Assembly (NCBI GenBank): GCA_963763115.1
Contig: CAVXNM010000031.1
Coordinates: 57,642-121,641 of the forward strand
Direction of reading: 5' to 3'
DNA length: 64,000 nt
From: CAVQCA01 sp963763115
GTDB taxonomy: Bacteria > Pseudomonadota > Gammaproteobacteria > UBA9214
Positions 1 to 8,488 of the stretch are shown piece by piece. The notes under the pieces were generated by a model. The model was not told the origin of the DNA, did no database searches, and saw only the letters and a list, made by a program, of their open reading frames with translations. Numbering within the stretch: position 1 is the first letter of the stretch; every line of letters starts with the position of its first letter. The position numbers and the translations under genes were made by a program.

Positions 1-729
1 TATATTATTACGATAACGCACTGTATTCGATGATATTAATTCAAATGAAAATCGATCCGACTGCATCAGCAAGATCCCCGGATAAAAGCGGCTGCGGACG
101 TTTCTCGCGGCGTCGTTCGTACTGACCAGGTACCCGGTACCGCGCGGACGAGTGCCGTCCGCCGCAACCCCGCGATCGATCAGGGCCTTGACGTCATCGA
201 AGTCGGTTCCGGCCAGCAGCATCGCCGGACGCCAGCCGAAATCCTCATAGGGACGCCGGCTGTCGGTGTCGAAGTAGGGACTGGGCCGCGTTGCCTTGCA
301 ACCTTTGGCGCAGAACGCCTCGTCATAGCCGGCGGCAAAGGCCGTAGTGATCGACATACAGCCTACCCGGTAAGGCCGGGTCCAGGCTAACGCATAGGCC
401 TGGACCGATGGCGGCACCCGGGCGTTCACGGTTGTCATGACCTGCTCGAACGCGCCGCGTGTCATCGTGGACTTGCCCGGCGAGAAACTGACATGGATCA
501 GATTTTTCTCCGGGATATGGCGCCGCTGTGCATAATAGGCACCGATGCGCCGGCTCAGTGGATCGGCATCGTTTACGACGACCGCCAGGGTTGCGGATTC
601 AATCGAGCCGCCCGCAACGGAACTGATTTCGTCATTCGCCATCGGGGCGCTGCAGGCGCAAGACTGGATGAGCACCAGCAGCGAGGCCCGGTGGAGAAGC
701 CGGCGGATAAGCGGTCTTACGGTTTTCAT
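1..729 (-). CDS. TIGR03790-like secreted protein, 3' end outside the window
   Basis: The reverse strand is open from an ATG at 729 to the window edge, giving 243 codons without a stop, so only the N-terminal part is seen. Residues 1-30 form a signal-peptide-like stretch (Arg-rich start, hydrophobic LLVLIQ core, then Cys-Ala-Cys). The mature part begins with LAVVVNDADPLS and continues through RRIGAYYAQRRHIPEKNLI. This 'values, separated-from, backtracking pilgrim' style opening is what I associate with the uncharacterised TIGR03790 family. Its role is unknown; an exported location is inferred from the leader. It starts 71 bp from the divergent phosphatase gene at 801, so the two share a short promoter region. 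The family call is from memory of the motif and is moderately sure. Confidence 0.7.
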   Translation of the reverse strand, partial: MKTVRPLIRRLLHRASLLVLIQSCACSAPMANDEISSVAGGSIESATLAVVVNDADPLSRRIGAYYAQRRHIPEKNLIHVSFSPGKSTMTRGAFEQVMTTVNARVPPSVQAYALAWTRPYRVGCMSITTAFAAGYDEAFCAKGCKATRPSPYFDTDSRRPYEDFGWRPAMLLAGTDFDDVKALIDRGVAADGTRPRGTGYLVSTNDAARNVRSRFYPGILLMQSDRFSFELISSNTVRYRNNI

Positions 730-800
730 AGACTGAACTTGCCGGATGATCCTGAGCGAACACGATACCTCAAGATGACTACCGATAGAACCATAACACT

Positions 801-2567
801 ATGAAAGACTTGCCACCGAGTGTTGAGCGCAGGGATTCCCAGCGCCTTGACCGGCGCAAAACACCGGCGCTTGCCGGTCATCTCGAATTGCTGGCCAAGA
901 TGAGCGGTCATCTGGCGGTCACGCTCAACATCGAGGAAACCATCGAGAAGGCGCTCGAACTGATTACCAAGTATGTTAATGCCGAGGCGGGATCTCTCTT
1001 TCTTCTCGAAGACAACGGGCTGCGTCTGACCTGCAAGGCCAGCGTCGGGCCGGTCAATATTCAAGGAATTTCCTTGAAATCCAGTGAAGGTATCGTAGGA
1101 CAGTGCGTCACCAATAACACCAGCCGCATGGTGCGCGATGTCAGTTCCGACTCGAACTTTGCCCATTCTGTCGATGAATCTACCGGTTTCCACACCCGCT
1201 CCATCCTGTGCGCCCCCATGAGCACCCAGAACATCCGGCTCGGAGCTATCGAACTCATCAATAAAAAAGATGGGGACGGCCTGTTTTCAGAGACGGATCT
1301 TATGATGCTGCAGACGCTGACGGCGGCCGCCGCGCTTGCCGTGCGGAATGCACACATGGCGGAAGTTCTCGTAGAGCAGGAACGCGTCAACCGCGAAATC
1401 GAGCTTGCCATCGAAATGCAGCGCAGCCTGCTGCCCGCCGCACGACCGGCGCCGTTCCCGGTGTGCGGCATCAACCTGCCGGCTCATGAGGTGTCGGGGG
1501 ATTTCTACGACTTCTTCGTACTGGACGACGGACGCATCTATTTCAGCCTGGGGGACGTTTCCGGAAAGGGCATGGATGCGGCGCTGCTCATGTCGAAGGC
1601 GGCAAGCCTGTTCCGCTGCGTGGGCAAAACCCTGCATGATCCAGGCGCACTGATGGCGACCATCAACAGAGAGCTGTGCGAAACGGCCATACACGGCATG
1701 TTCGTCACCATGGTCTGCGGTATCCTGGACACTGCCACCGGCAGCGTGCGACTGGCCAATGCCGGGCATGAGCCGCCCCTGATACACCGAACTGATGGCA
1801 GCTACATCCAGGTACCCGCCAGCGCCCCGCCTCTTGGTATCATGCCGCTGGACGTCGGGCCGGAGGGCATCCGGGAGGAGCTATTCACGCTCGATGGTGG
1901 CACACTCTACATTTTTACGGATGGTGTCACCGAAGGCAGGTTAACAACCGGACAGCGACTTGACGTGCAGGGGATCAAGGCGATCATCACCCGACATGCC
2001 GGAGATCCCGCCGCCACACGCATTCAAGCCGTCGTCTCGATACTGGACAACAGCGGGGAACAACGACATGACGACATCACTATAGTGGCAGTGGAGGACC
2101 CGACTCGCCAGATCATGAGAAACGACGCCGCCTGCTGCGCCGAGCCGCTGATCAGTCTGACCTTCCCGGCCCGCGCCGAGGAACTGCATCCGGTACGGGA
2201 GATGGTGCGCGAAACCTGCGAGAAATGCGGCTGTCCACCCGCCCTGGCGCAGGACCTCGTCATCGCCATCGGGGAGGCCTGTCAGAATGTGGTCCGGCAC
2301 GCCTACAAGGACATCGATGACGGGGAGGCCACCCTGGATATTCTGTGCCGGGACGGCATGCTGGAATTCTGCCTTCTGGATAAGGCCCCGCCGGTTGACC
2401 GGGAAAAGGTCAGGCCCGTATGGCCGAAGGAGGTACACCCCGGCGGGCTGGGCGTGTGCCTGATTCACAACATCATGGACAGGGTGGAATATCTCCCCGC
2501 GCCTTCCGGCCAGGGGAATCTGCTGCGCATGGTAAAATTTTTCAAGAGACACAAAGATGAAGCATGA
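801..2567 (+). CDS. GAF - SpoIIE/PP2C phosphatase - HATPase (RsbU/RsbW-type) regulator
   Basis: This 588-residue protein combines both enzymatic arms of a partner-switching module. A GAF-like sensory domain covers about residues 28-180. A PP2C/SpoIIE phosphatase core follows from about 200 to 430, with EMQRSLLP, SGDFYDF and GDVSGKGMDAALL supplying the metal-binding aspartates. An anti-sigma-type HATPase domain (about 450-588) carries IAIGEACQNVVRHAY (N box) and GGLGVCLI (G box). Known relatives use the kinase to phosphorylate a STAS protein and the phosphatase to reverse it. The next gene, a STAS protein, overlaps the end of this one by 11 bp, so it is the expected substrate. There is no receiver domain or membrane segment; the GAF domain is the likely signal input. 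What the module controls is not shown, but mla genes follow directly. Confidence 0.88.
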   Translation: MKDLPPSVERRDSQRLDRRKTPALAGHLELLAKMSGHLAVTLNIEETIEKALELITKYVNAEAGSLFLLEDNGLRLTCKASVGPVNIQGISLKSSEGIVGQCVTNNTSRMVRDVSSDSNFAHSVDESTGFHTRSILCAPMSTQNIRLGAIELINKKDGDGLFSETDLMMLQTLTAAAALAVRNAHMAEVLVEQERVNREIELAIEMQRSLLPAARPAPFPVCGINLPAHEVSGDFYDFFVLDDGRIYFSLGDVSGKGMDAALLMSKAASLFRCVGKTLHDPGALMATINRELCETAIHGMFVTMVCGILDTATGSVRLANAGHEPPLIHRTDGSYIQVPASAPPLGIMPLDVGPEGIREELFTLDGGTLYIFTDGVTEGRLTTGQRLDVQGIKAIITRHAGDPAATRIQAVVSILDNSGEQRHDDITIVAVEDPTRQIMRNDAACCAEPLISLTFPARAEELHPVREMVRETCEKCGCPPALAQDLVIAIGEACQNVVRHAYKDIDDGEATLDILCRDGMLEFCLLDKAPPVDREKVRPVWPKEVHPGGLGVCLIHNIMDRVEYLPAPSGQGNLLRMVKFFKRHKDEA

Positions 2568-2883
2568 GGTAATCAAAAAACAGGGAGCATCTATCGTCGT
2601 TCTGAAAGGCGATGTCGACCTTGAGAGCTCACCGGCCGCCCGCGAAGTCCTGCTGAAAAGCGTCGACGTGGCCGGCAAGGTACTGGTCGATCTCTCCAGC
2701 GTGACCTACATCGACAGTTCCGGCGTCGCCTCACTGGTCGAGGCGCTGCAGGCGGCGAAACGCAATGGCGGCAGATTTGCCCTGGTTGCGGCCAGCGATC
2801 CGACCCGGCGGGTGCTGGAGCTGGCGCGTCTTGACAAGGTCTTCACCATGTACACAACCGTTGATGAAGGAATGAAGGCATGA
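2557..2883 (+). CDS. STAS-domain protein (anti-anti-sigma type, possibly MlaB-like)
   Basis: A single-domain STAS protein of 108 residues. The core strand-loop VDLSSVTYIDSSGVASL contains the DSSG loop (about residues 51-54) whose serine is phosphorylated in SpoIIAA/RsbV proteins. It overlaps the upstream phosphatase/kinase gene by 11 bp, which implies translational coupling and a substrate relationship. Two readings fit. It could be an RsbV-like antagonist of an anti-sigma factor, or it could be the STAS subunit (MlaB) of the Mla transporter, since mlaE begins 95 bp downstream and no other mlaB candidate lies nearby. In E. coli MlaB binds the ATPase MlaF. The phosphorylatable DSSG loop favours control by the upstream enzyme under either reading. 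Confidence 0.85.
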   Translation: MKHEVIKKQGASIVVLKGDVDLESSPAAREVLLKSVDVAGKVLVDLSSVTYIDSSGVASLVEALQAAKRNGGRFALVAASDPTRRVLELARLDKVFTMYTTVDEGMKA

Positions 2884-2978
2884 TCGCCGGATTCCTGTGC
2901 GCTGGCGCTGGACATCAGGTCAGTCGGCATCCACCGGCATACTGACTACCTCAAGGGCACCCAGGACATCTCCTGTTC

Positions 2979-3770
2979 ATGCGCGGTATGATCGAGAAAC
3001 TCGGCGAGGAATTCCTGTATCTGCTGGAGAATTCGGGCCGGATGGGCATTTTTTTCGCCACGACCCTGGTCAATATCCTCAAACCGCCCTACACCCCCTA
3101 CCCCGTTATCCGGCAAATCTACTTCATCGGCGCCCGCTCTATCATCGTCATTCTGGTCACCGGTCTGTTTACCGGTATGGTGCTTGGATTGCAGGGCTAT
3201 CATAACCTGAAGAAATTTGGTTCGGAGGAACTGCTCGGTTCAGCAGTCGCGCTCAGCCTGATTCAGGAACTGGGGCCGGTGCTCACGGCGCTGATGGTGA
3301 TCGGTCGTGCCGGATCGGCTATCTGTGCGGAAATCGGCATCATGCGCAATTCGGAACAGATCGATGCGCTGGAATGCATGGCGATCGATCCCTACAAGTT
3401 CCTCATCGCACCCAAGTTTATCGCCGCACTGATCTCGCTGCCGGCGCTAACCTTCATCTTCAATATCCTTGGCATCGTGGGCGGGTATATCGCCGGAGTG
3501 GTCTTTCTGGGCGTTGCGAAAGGCGCCTACTTCCAGGGCATGTATGACAGCGTGGAATGGACGGATATCCGCCTGTGTGCCATCAAGTCCATGATTTTCG
3601 GCATCCTCATCGTCTGGATCGCCGCTTTCAAGGGCTTTTTCCTGCACCTGAACCGCGGCGGCGTGTTCGGCGCCGAGGGGGTAAGCCGCATCACAACCGA
3701 TGCCGTGGTGCTCGCCTCGGTCACCATCCTCGTCTGGGACTACCTGATCGGATCACTGGTGCTGTCATGA
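2979..3770 (+). CDS. mlaE: Mla ABC transporter permease MlaE
   Basis: An integral membrane permease of the MlaE/YrbE family, 263 residues, the usual length. It has an N-terminal amphipathic region, then several hydrophobic segments. The family-typical stretch LIQELGPVLTALMVIGRAGS runs from about residue 95, followed by AEIGIMRNSEQIDALECM. The Mla complex (MlaF-E-D-B with MlaC and MlaA) moves phospholipids between outer and inner membrane and maintains outer-membrane lipid asymmetry. The start at 2979 gives a plausible N terminus, but no good Shine-Dalgarno is seen, and an alternative ATG lies three codons in. It is followed by mlaD on the same strand. The ATPase is not in this operon; it lies on the other strand at 5701-6564. 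Confidence 0.93.
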   Translation: MRGMIEKLGEEFLYLLENSGRMGIFFATTLVNILKPPYTPYPVIRQIYFIGARSIIVILVTGLFTGMVLGLQGYHNLKKFGSEELLGSAVALSLIQELGPVLTALMVIGRAGSAICAEIGIMRNSEQIDALECMAIDPYKFLIAPKFIAALISLPALTFIFNILGIVGGYIAGVVFLGVAKGAYFQGMYDSVEWTDIRLCAIKSMIFGILIVWIAAFKGFFLHLNRGGVFGAEGVSRITTDAVVLASVTILVWDYLIGSLVLS

Positions 3771-3816
3771 GCAGACCACCGGCGTGCCTCAGAGAGAGGA
3801 CAACTCGGAGCCTCTA

Positions 3817-4263
3817 ATGAAAAAAATGAATCTGGAAATGATCGTGGGACTCTTTCTGCTGACGGGTTTCGCCAGCTTTTCCTTTATTGCCATCAAGATG
3901 GGCGATATCAGCCTGTTCATGGAGGATTCATACCCCGTGTCGGCGCGTTTTGTTTCCATCAGCGGGCTCAAGGAGGGCGCGGTCGTCGAGCTTGCCGGCG
4001 TGAAGGTGGGCAAGGTATCCAGCATCGCGCTCGACGGGGGAGATTACGAGGCCGTGGTCCACATGGATATCAGCAAGGCTGTCCGCCTCAGCGATGACAG
4101 CATTGCATCGATCAGGACAGCCGGTATTATTGGCGATCGCTTCATCAAGCTAACTCCCGGCGGGTCGGAGGAATATCTGGGCCCGGGTGACGAGATCCAG
4201 GAAACCGAATCCGCCATCAGCCTGGAAGAACTGGTCAGCAAGTACATCTTCGAGAAAGAATAA
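3817..4263 (+). CDS. mlaD: Mla lipid-binding MCE protein MlaD
   Basis: A periplasm-facing MCE-domain protein anchored by one N-terminal helix (about residues 7-28, IVGLFLLTGFASFSFIAI). The MCE domain follows with YPVSARFVSISGLKEGAVVE and GVKVGKVSSIAL, and ends with a short C-terminal helix. MlaD hexamers form the lipid channel on top of MlaE. I chose the ATG at 3817 because it begins MKKMNLE directly before the membrane helix and follows a GGAG at suitable distance; a longer reading from 3784 adds a non-homologous tail. The protein is 148 residues, slightly shorter than the E. coli one. It sits between mlaE and mlaA. Confidence 0.92.
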   Translation: MKKMNLEMIVGLFLLTGFASFSFIAIKMGDISLFMEDSYPVSARFVSISGLKEGAVVELAGVKVGKVSSIALDGGDYEAVVHMDISKAVRLSDDSIASIRTAGIIGDRFIKLTPGGSEEYLGPGDEIQETESAISLEELVSKYIFEKE

Positions 4264-4283
4264 GCGTGTTCACAGGGAAATAC

Positions 4284-5051
4284 ATGAAAAAACTGCTCAT
4301 CCTGCTGCTGGTGCTGGCCTACCCTCCGGGCGGTGTCTGCCTGGACCTGGGTTCCGGTGCCGTTGAGGCAACCAAGACGGATGCGGCCGCGGACACGCAG
4401 CAAGATGAAGAGGAGATGTTTCCGTTTGATGACGAGGAGGAGCAGTACCACGTATCCGACCCCATCGAGCCCGTGAATCGCGGCATCTTCTGGTTTAACG
4501 ACAAACTGTATTTTTATCTCATCAAACCGGTTGCCCGGGGCTACCGGTGGGCCGTGCCCGAACCCTGGCGGGTAGCCGTACAGAATGTCTTTTCCAACCT
4601 TGCATCGCCAGTCCGCATTATCAATGCCGGCCTCCAGGGTAAATTCCCGGACGCCGGTAATGAGATTACCCGTTTCTTCGTCAACACGACTCTCGGAATC
4701 GGCGGCCTGTTCGATACGGCCAGGGATAATTTCGACATAAGAAAACACGACGAAGATACAGGCCAGACGCTTGGACACTACGGCATCGGACCGGGTTTCT
4801 ATCTGGTGCTGCCGATCCTGGGACCCTCGGATGTCAGGGATGCGATCGGCACCTTTGCCGATGCACGTATGAATCTGGTCTACTACCTGTTCGACGGCTG
4901 GACCTACTATGAGGTCAAGGGCTATGAGAAGATCAATGACCTGTCGCTGGACAAGGATACCTATGAGAGCATCAAGAAAGAGGCACTGGATCCCTATCTG
5001 TTCGTACGGGATGCCTACATGCAGTACCGCGCTAACAAGGTCAGGAACTGA
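4284..5051 (+). CDS. mlaA: Outer-membrane lipid asymmetry protein MlaA (VacJ family)
   Basis: A MlaA/VacJ protein of about 255 residues, which extracts mislocalised phospholipids from the outer leaflet and hands them to MlaC. Family hallmarks are the entry DPIEPVNRGIFWFND (about residues 53-67), NAGLQGKFPDAGNEITRFF, TLGIGGLFD, and the GQTLGHYGIGPGFYLVLPILGPS block. The ATG at 4284 (MKKLLILLLVLAYPP) is preferred over a GTG at 4266, because a GGGA lies just upstream and a signal peptide follows directly. A Cys follows the leader (GGVC), but the residue before it is not typical of a lipobox, so lipidation is uncertain. An acidic stretch (residues ~35-52) precedes the domain. It is part of the mlaEDAC run. 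Confidence 0.93.
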   Translation: MKKLLILLLVLAYPPGGVCLDLGSGAVEATKTDAAADTQQDEEEMFPFDDEEEQYHVSDPIEPVNRGIFWFNDKLYFYLIKPVARGYRWAVPEPWRVAVQNVFSNLASPVRIINAGLQGKFPDAGNEITRFFVNTTLGIGGLFDTARDNFDIRKHDEDTGQTLGHYGIGPGFYLVLPILGPSDVRDAIGTFADARMNLVYYLFDGWTYYEVKGYEKINDLSLDKDTYESIKKEALDPYLFVRDAYMQYRANKVRN

Positions 5052-5101
5052 CCATGGGGACGGCATTACCTGAATCCGGAATATGCCGTAAGGAGAGTGT
5101 G

Positions 5102-5704
5102 ATGGTGTTGAAGCGGTTTGTTGCGCCGATACTGTTCGGTTTTATGATGTTCCTGGCAAACACGGCATTCACCGCCGGCAACGCCACCGATTCGGTACAC
5201 ATGTCGGTCGATGCCATCATCGGCATACTCAAGGATGCCGATCTGGATAAACCGGCAAAACGCGAGAAGCTACGGGTGGTGATTTCCGAGCGTTTTGATT
5301 TCCACGCCATGTCCCAGCGCACCCTCGCCACCAACTGGAGAAAGGCATCAAAGGAGGAGCAGCAACGGTTCGTTGAACTGTTTGCCGAACTCATTCAGAA
5401 CACCTATATCGGCCGGGTAGAGGCCTACACCAATGAAGAGGTGAAATATCCCGGTGAGAAGATTACAAATGATCGCGCCGTGGTGGATACCCTGATCGTT
5501 ACCAGCAACGCGGAAATACCTGTCACTTACAAGCTCTACCTGAAGGATGGCCGGTGGCTGGTCTATGACGTCAACATCGAGGGCGTGAGTCTGATCAGCA
5601 ACTACCGCAATTCGTACCAGGAGATCGTAAAGCGGGAAGGCTTCGCAGGCCTGCTGGCCAAGATGGAAGAAAAAGTAAAAGAACTCGCCAACGCGCCATC
5701 CTAG
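5102..5704 (+). CDS. mlaC: Periplasmic phospholipid shuttle MlaC
   Basis: A MlaC (Ttg2D/YrbC) family protein of 200 residues that carries phospholipid across the periplasm between MlaA and MlaFEDB. It has a cleavable leader (KRFVAPILFGFMMFLANTAF). The family fold follows, with FDFHAMSQRTLATNWRKAS and the EEQQRFVELFAELIQNTYI helix. Later strands include TLIVTSNAEIPVTYKL and WLVYDVNIEGVSLISNYR. The ATG at 5102 is preferred because AGGAGA precedes it by six bases; an upstream ATG at 5054 would add a non-signal extension. Its stop shares a CTAG with the stop of the convergent mlaF gene. Confidence 0.93.
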   Translation: MVLKRFVAPILFGFMMFLANTAFTAGNATDSVHMSVDAIIGILKDADLDKPAKREKLRVVISERFDFHAMSQRTLATNWRKASKEEQQRFVELFAELIQNTYIGRVEAYTNEEVKYPGEKITNDRAVVDTLIVTSNAEIPVTYKLYLKDGRWLVYDVNIEGVSLISNYRNSYQEIVKREGFAGLLAKMEEKVKELANAPS

Positions 5705-6564
5705 TAATGCCGCTGACTGCGGTCAGCGGTGAGCCTTGAGAGGTAATCCTCCGCATTTACCGGCTCCTCCCGGGGACGGCGGTTAAGCATGTCCTGGATG
5801 GTTTCGTCCGTACTGTTGCGGATCTCGTCAACCGTACCTGTCAGAAGCACGCGCCCGTCCCCCATGACTGTGATCCTGTCGGCAATCTTGAGCGCGCTTT
5901 CGAGTTCATGGGTCACCACAACGATAGTGATGCTCATGGCCTCCTTGAGACGCAGAATCAGGCTGTCCAGCTCGGCCGAAACGACCGGATCGAGTCCAGC
6001 GGACGGCTCATCGAAGAACAGCAGACTCGGATCCATGATGATCGACCGTGCCAGCGCCGCTCGTTTCAGCATGCCGCCGGATAGCTCGGAGGGCATGAGA
6101 TTCTCGAAACCGGCCAGATTGACCACCTCGAGTTTCATGCGCGTCATGATGCGTATCGTCTTCTCGTCGAGTCGCGTATGGAAGCGCAGGGGCAGTTCGA
6201 TGTTCTCGGCAACGCTCAGGGAGCCCAGCAAGGCCCCGCCCTGGAATGCCACGCCCATTTTGCGGCGCAGTTCAAAAAGTTCGCGCCTGCCGATGTGTGT
6301 GACGTCCTTTCCCAGAATACGGATATGCCCGGAGGTGGGTCGATTCAGGCCCAGCAGATTGCGCATCAGGGTAGTCTTGCCCGAGCCGCTTCCGCCCATA
6401 ATGACCATGATTTCACCCTGACGGATGGCAAGATTTATCCCTTTCAGAATCTGCCGCGACCCGTAATGGGTCACAAGATCCTCGACTTCGATCACGTTGC
6501 CGACAGGTTTCAGGTTCATGTATTCAGGCTCTGGTGCTTCTGCGACAGGTAACAGGCGGGACAA
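5701..6564 (-). CDS. mlaF: Mla ABC transporter ATPase MlaF
   Basis: The cytoplasmic ATPase that powers MlaE. Walker A is GGSGSGKTTLMRN (from about residue 57), the signature is ELSGGMLKRAALARSI, Walker B is LLFFDEPSAGLDP, and the switch His is in VVTHELES. The signature LSGGM and a C-terminal tail after the domain fit MlaF rather than a generic ATPase. It is encoded opposite to mlaEDAC and converges on mlaC, the two stop codons overlapping by 3 bp. In most relatives mlaF is first in the operon, so this arrangement is unusual. The start is uncertain: a TTG at 6564 gives 287 residues, an ATG at 6519 (MNLKPVGNVIEV) gives 272; neither has a convincing ribosome site. Confidence 0.92.
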   Translation of the reverse strand: MSRLLPVAEAPEPEYMNLKPVGNVIEVEDLVTHYGSRQILKGINLAIRQGEIMVIMGGSGSGKTTLMRNLLGLNRPTSGHIRILGKDVTHIGRRELFELRRKMGVAFQGGALLGSLSVAENIELPLRFHTRLDEKTIRIMTRMKLEVVNLAGFENLMPSELSGGMLKRAALARSIIMDPSLLFFDEPSAGLDPVVSAELDSLILRLKEAMSITIVVVTHELESALKIADRITVMGDGRVLLTGTVDEIRNSTDETIQDMLNRRPREEPVNAEDYLSRLTADRSQRHY

Positions 6565-6635
6565 ACTTCCATGTTACTTTTACCGGAACAATCGCCCATC
6601 CACAAGTGCAGGACTGCGAACGGTCGAGTGCATGG

Positions 6636-7433
6636 TTACTCCCTCATTTTCACCTGATCCCAGTACCAGTCCAGGGTATCGAGATCGGTTTCGGTGACGC
6701 TGGTCCCCGCTTGACGACAGAGTAGCTCGACCTGCTGAAACCGTTTTGTAAATTTCCGGTTCGCCCGGCGCAGGACGGATTCGGGTTCCGCTCCGGCATG
6801 CCGCACCAGATTGACCACGGCAAACAGCAGGTCACCGGCCTCGTCCCTGAGCGCCTCCACGTCCGATCCGTCCTCGATTTCGACACGCAGCTCTTCCATC
6901 TCCTCCTCTACCTTGTCGAAGACACCCCGGATATCGGGCCAGTCGAAGCCCGCGCGCGACGCCTTCTTCTGAAGCTTGTCAGCGCGCATCAGCGCCGGCA
7001 GTGAGAGCGGCACTCCATCGAGCACGCTGTCCTGGGCTGCTGCCCTCTCCTTTTGCTTGTGAGCCTCCCAGGCATGGGTCTGTGCATCGATATCGGCAAC
7101 CTCCACGCCCGCGAATACGTGGGGATGCCGGCGGACCATCTTGTCGCAGATACCCTGCACGACATCGGAAAAATCGAACCAGCCGGACTCACTGGCCATC
7201 CGGGCGTGAAAGACCACCTGGAACAAAAGATCGCCCAGCTCGTCCCGAAGGCCTGCCTTGTCATCCCGCTCGATCGCATCAACAACCTCGCAGGCTTCCT
7301 CCAGGGTGTAAGGCGCGATGCTGCGGAAGTCCTGTTGCCGGTCCCAGGGGCAGCCGTTATCGGGGTTCCGCAGGCAGGCCATGATGTCAAGCAGTGTTTG
7401 AATAGTTGCGGGTTCGTCATCGTTTGCATGCAT
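6636..7433 (-). CDS. mazG: Nucleoside triphosphate pyrophosphohydrolase MazG
   Basis: A full-length MazG of 265 residues that hydrolyses (d)NTPs to monophosphates and pyrophosphate, a house-cleaning role. Two tandem MazG folds are visible. The first has LRNPDNGCPWDRQQ, LEEACEVVDAI and the metal-binding LRDELGDLLFQVVFHA. The second has FDKVEEEMEELRVEI and LRDEAGDLLFAVVNLVRH. The EExxE-12-28-ExxD arrangement expected for magnesium binding is present in both. A GGGAG lies upstream of the ATG at 7433. It is separated from mlaF by about 70 bp on the same strand and may be co-transcribed with it. Confidence 0.93.
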   Translation of the reverse strand: MHANDDEPATIQTLLDIMACLRNPDNGCPWDRQQDFRSIAPYTLEEACEVVDAIERDDKAGLRDELGDLLFQVVFHARMASESGWFDFSDVVQGICDKMVRRHPHVFAGVEVADIDAQTHAWEAHKQKERAAAQDSVLDGVPLSLPALMRADKLQKKASRAGFDWPDIRGVFDKVEEEMEELRVEIEDGSDVEALRDEAGDLLFAVVNLVRHAGAEPESVLRRANRKFTKRFQQVELLCRQAGTSVTETDLDTLDWYWDQVKMRE

Positions 7434-8032
7434 AAGGGCTGCTCCCTCGCCGTTGCGGTTCAGTATATGACAGATCCGGCGGTGGAGTTAAAAAACGCCG
7501 GTTAGCAGGGCCGCTATCTTCCAGTGAAGGTTATAGGATCGTGGCGGAGCAGAATCAGAAACCCGGCGGGCGGTTAGTGAAGTTAAACCGCTTCGGGAGG
7601 CGGCAGGAAAATGCATGCTCAATCTCGAAGGCGCCGCTGTGGCGGGAACCAGGGCGGTCTGCCGAACCCGCTTACCAGTGGCGCACAGGACCTACATCAA
7701 CATGAATGAAATTCGAGCAAGGAAGCAGCCGACGACGCCGGCTTTCGGAGCCAGTGCGGCCTGACATCAATGGCCTTGCCTCGCATACGGTTGCTTCGCT
7801 TTGAAACGCCGGCGCTGCCGGTGATTATATGCGGCGCATCACCAATCATGTGGAAGCAGCCAGCAATCCGGCCAGTGGTTATCTGCGGTGCATATTGTAT
7901 TGCGGCCGGCAAATCGCACGGATAAATCGGCATGTACAAACCCCGAGAACAGTCAGGACACACCGGCTGATACGGCTAAAGAATCAGGGCTTGCCGGCGC
8001 ATTGCCTGGTTGGGTTTACAAAGCCGGACACG
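7434..8032 (-). other. 600-bp stretch without a supported gene
   Basis: Between mazG and rsd no reading frame shows recognisable protein features. A run of T on the reverse strand near 7488-7495, beside a GC-rich CCGGCG, could help terminate transcription toward mazG, but the stem is weak. A GGAAGCAGCC motif near 7720 resembles part of the 4.5S RNA core, but its flanks do not match. I see no tRNA or repeat here. Confidence 0.35.
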
Positions 8033-8488
8033 TTAGTGAATCGTGCCGTTCATGGCACTGATGATCCGGTCCTCAAGCTGGATACGGTCTGCCAGACATT
8101 CACCCAGATTGGATAAATCGGCAGCGAGAAATTCAACACTGTTATCGAGCGAAACGGCTTCGTACTTGTCATTGAATCGCAGAATGACATCCGTTGTTTC
8201 GACAATTTTCGGATAAACCCTGTCAGCCATGGTAAGCACCGACTGCCTGCGTTCACGATTATCCGCCAGATAGCGGTATAACTGGAAATGCGCGCTGGCC
8301 GTGTAGTCGATCAATGCCTCACAGAAACGCCGCAGGGCTCGTTCAATTTCCGGATCAGCTGTAAAAGGTTGCCGGCCTGCCAGCTCGGTCAACAAGGACA
8401 ACGTCTGCGTGCGTGACTGAACGAGTGCATCCAGTTTCTCGCGTGATTTCGAACGTCGATCAACATCCGACTTGTGTTGGGATCCCAT
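8033..8488 (-). CDS. rsd: Rsd/AlgQ-family anti-sigma-70 regulator
   Basis: A 151-residue protein matching the Rsd/AlgQ family. The stretch RRFCEALIDYTASAHFQLY (about residues 54-72) aligns with the DFCQSLVDYLSAGHFSIYE helix region of E. coli Rsd, and the C-terminal SNLGECLADRIQLEDRII aligns with its SDIGEALEARFVLEDKLI. Rsd binds domain 4 of the housekeeping sigma factor in the cytoplasm and shifts RNA polymerase toward alternative sigma factors; AlgQ also influences virulence genes in Pseudomonas. An AGGAG six bases before the ATG at 8488 supports the start. It is transcribed away from iscR, leaving a 610-bp shared upstream region. Confidence 0.88.
   Translation of the reverse strand: MGSQHKSDVDRRSKSREKLDALVQSRTQTLSLLTELAGRQPFTADPEIERALRRFCEALIDYTASAHFQLYRYLADNRERRQSVLTMADRVYPKIVETTDVILRFNDKYEAVSLDNSVEFLAADLSNLGECLADRIQLEDRIISAMNGTIH

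Noticed and set aside
7710..7730. GGAAGCAGCC resembling the 4.5S RNA (SRP) core
   Set aside because: The bases before it do not give the conserved GGTCAGG...GGAA loop, and no surrounding hairpin is seen.
7697..7963. 88-codon reverse frame between mazG and rsd
   Set aside because: No domain, ribosome site or sensible composition; looks like a chance open frame.
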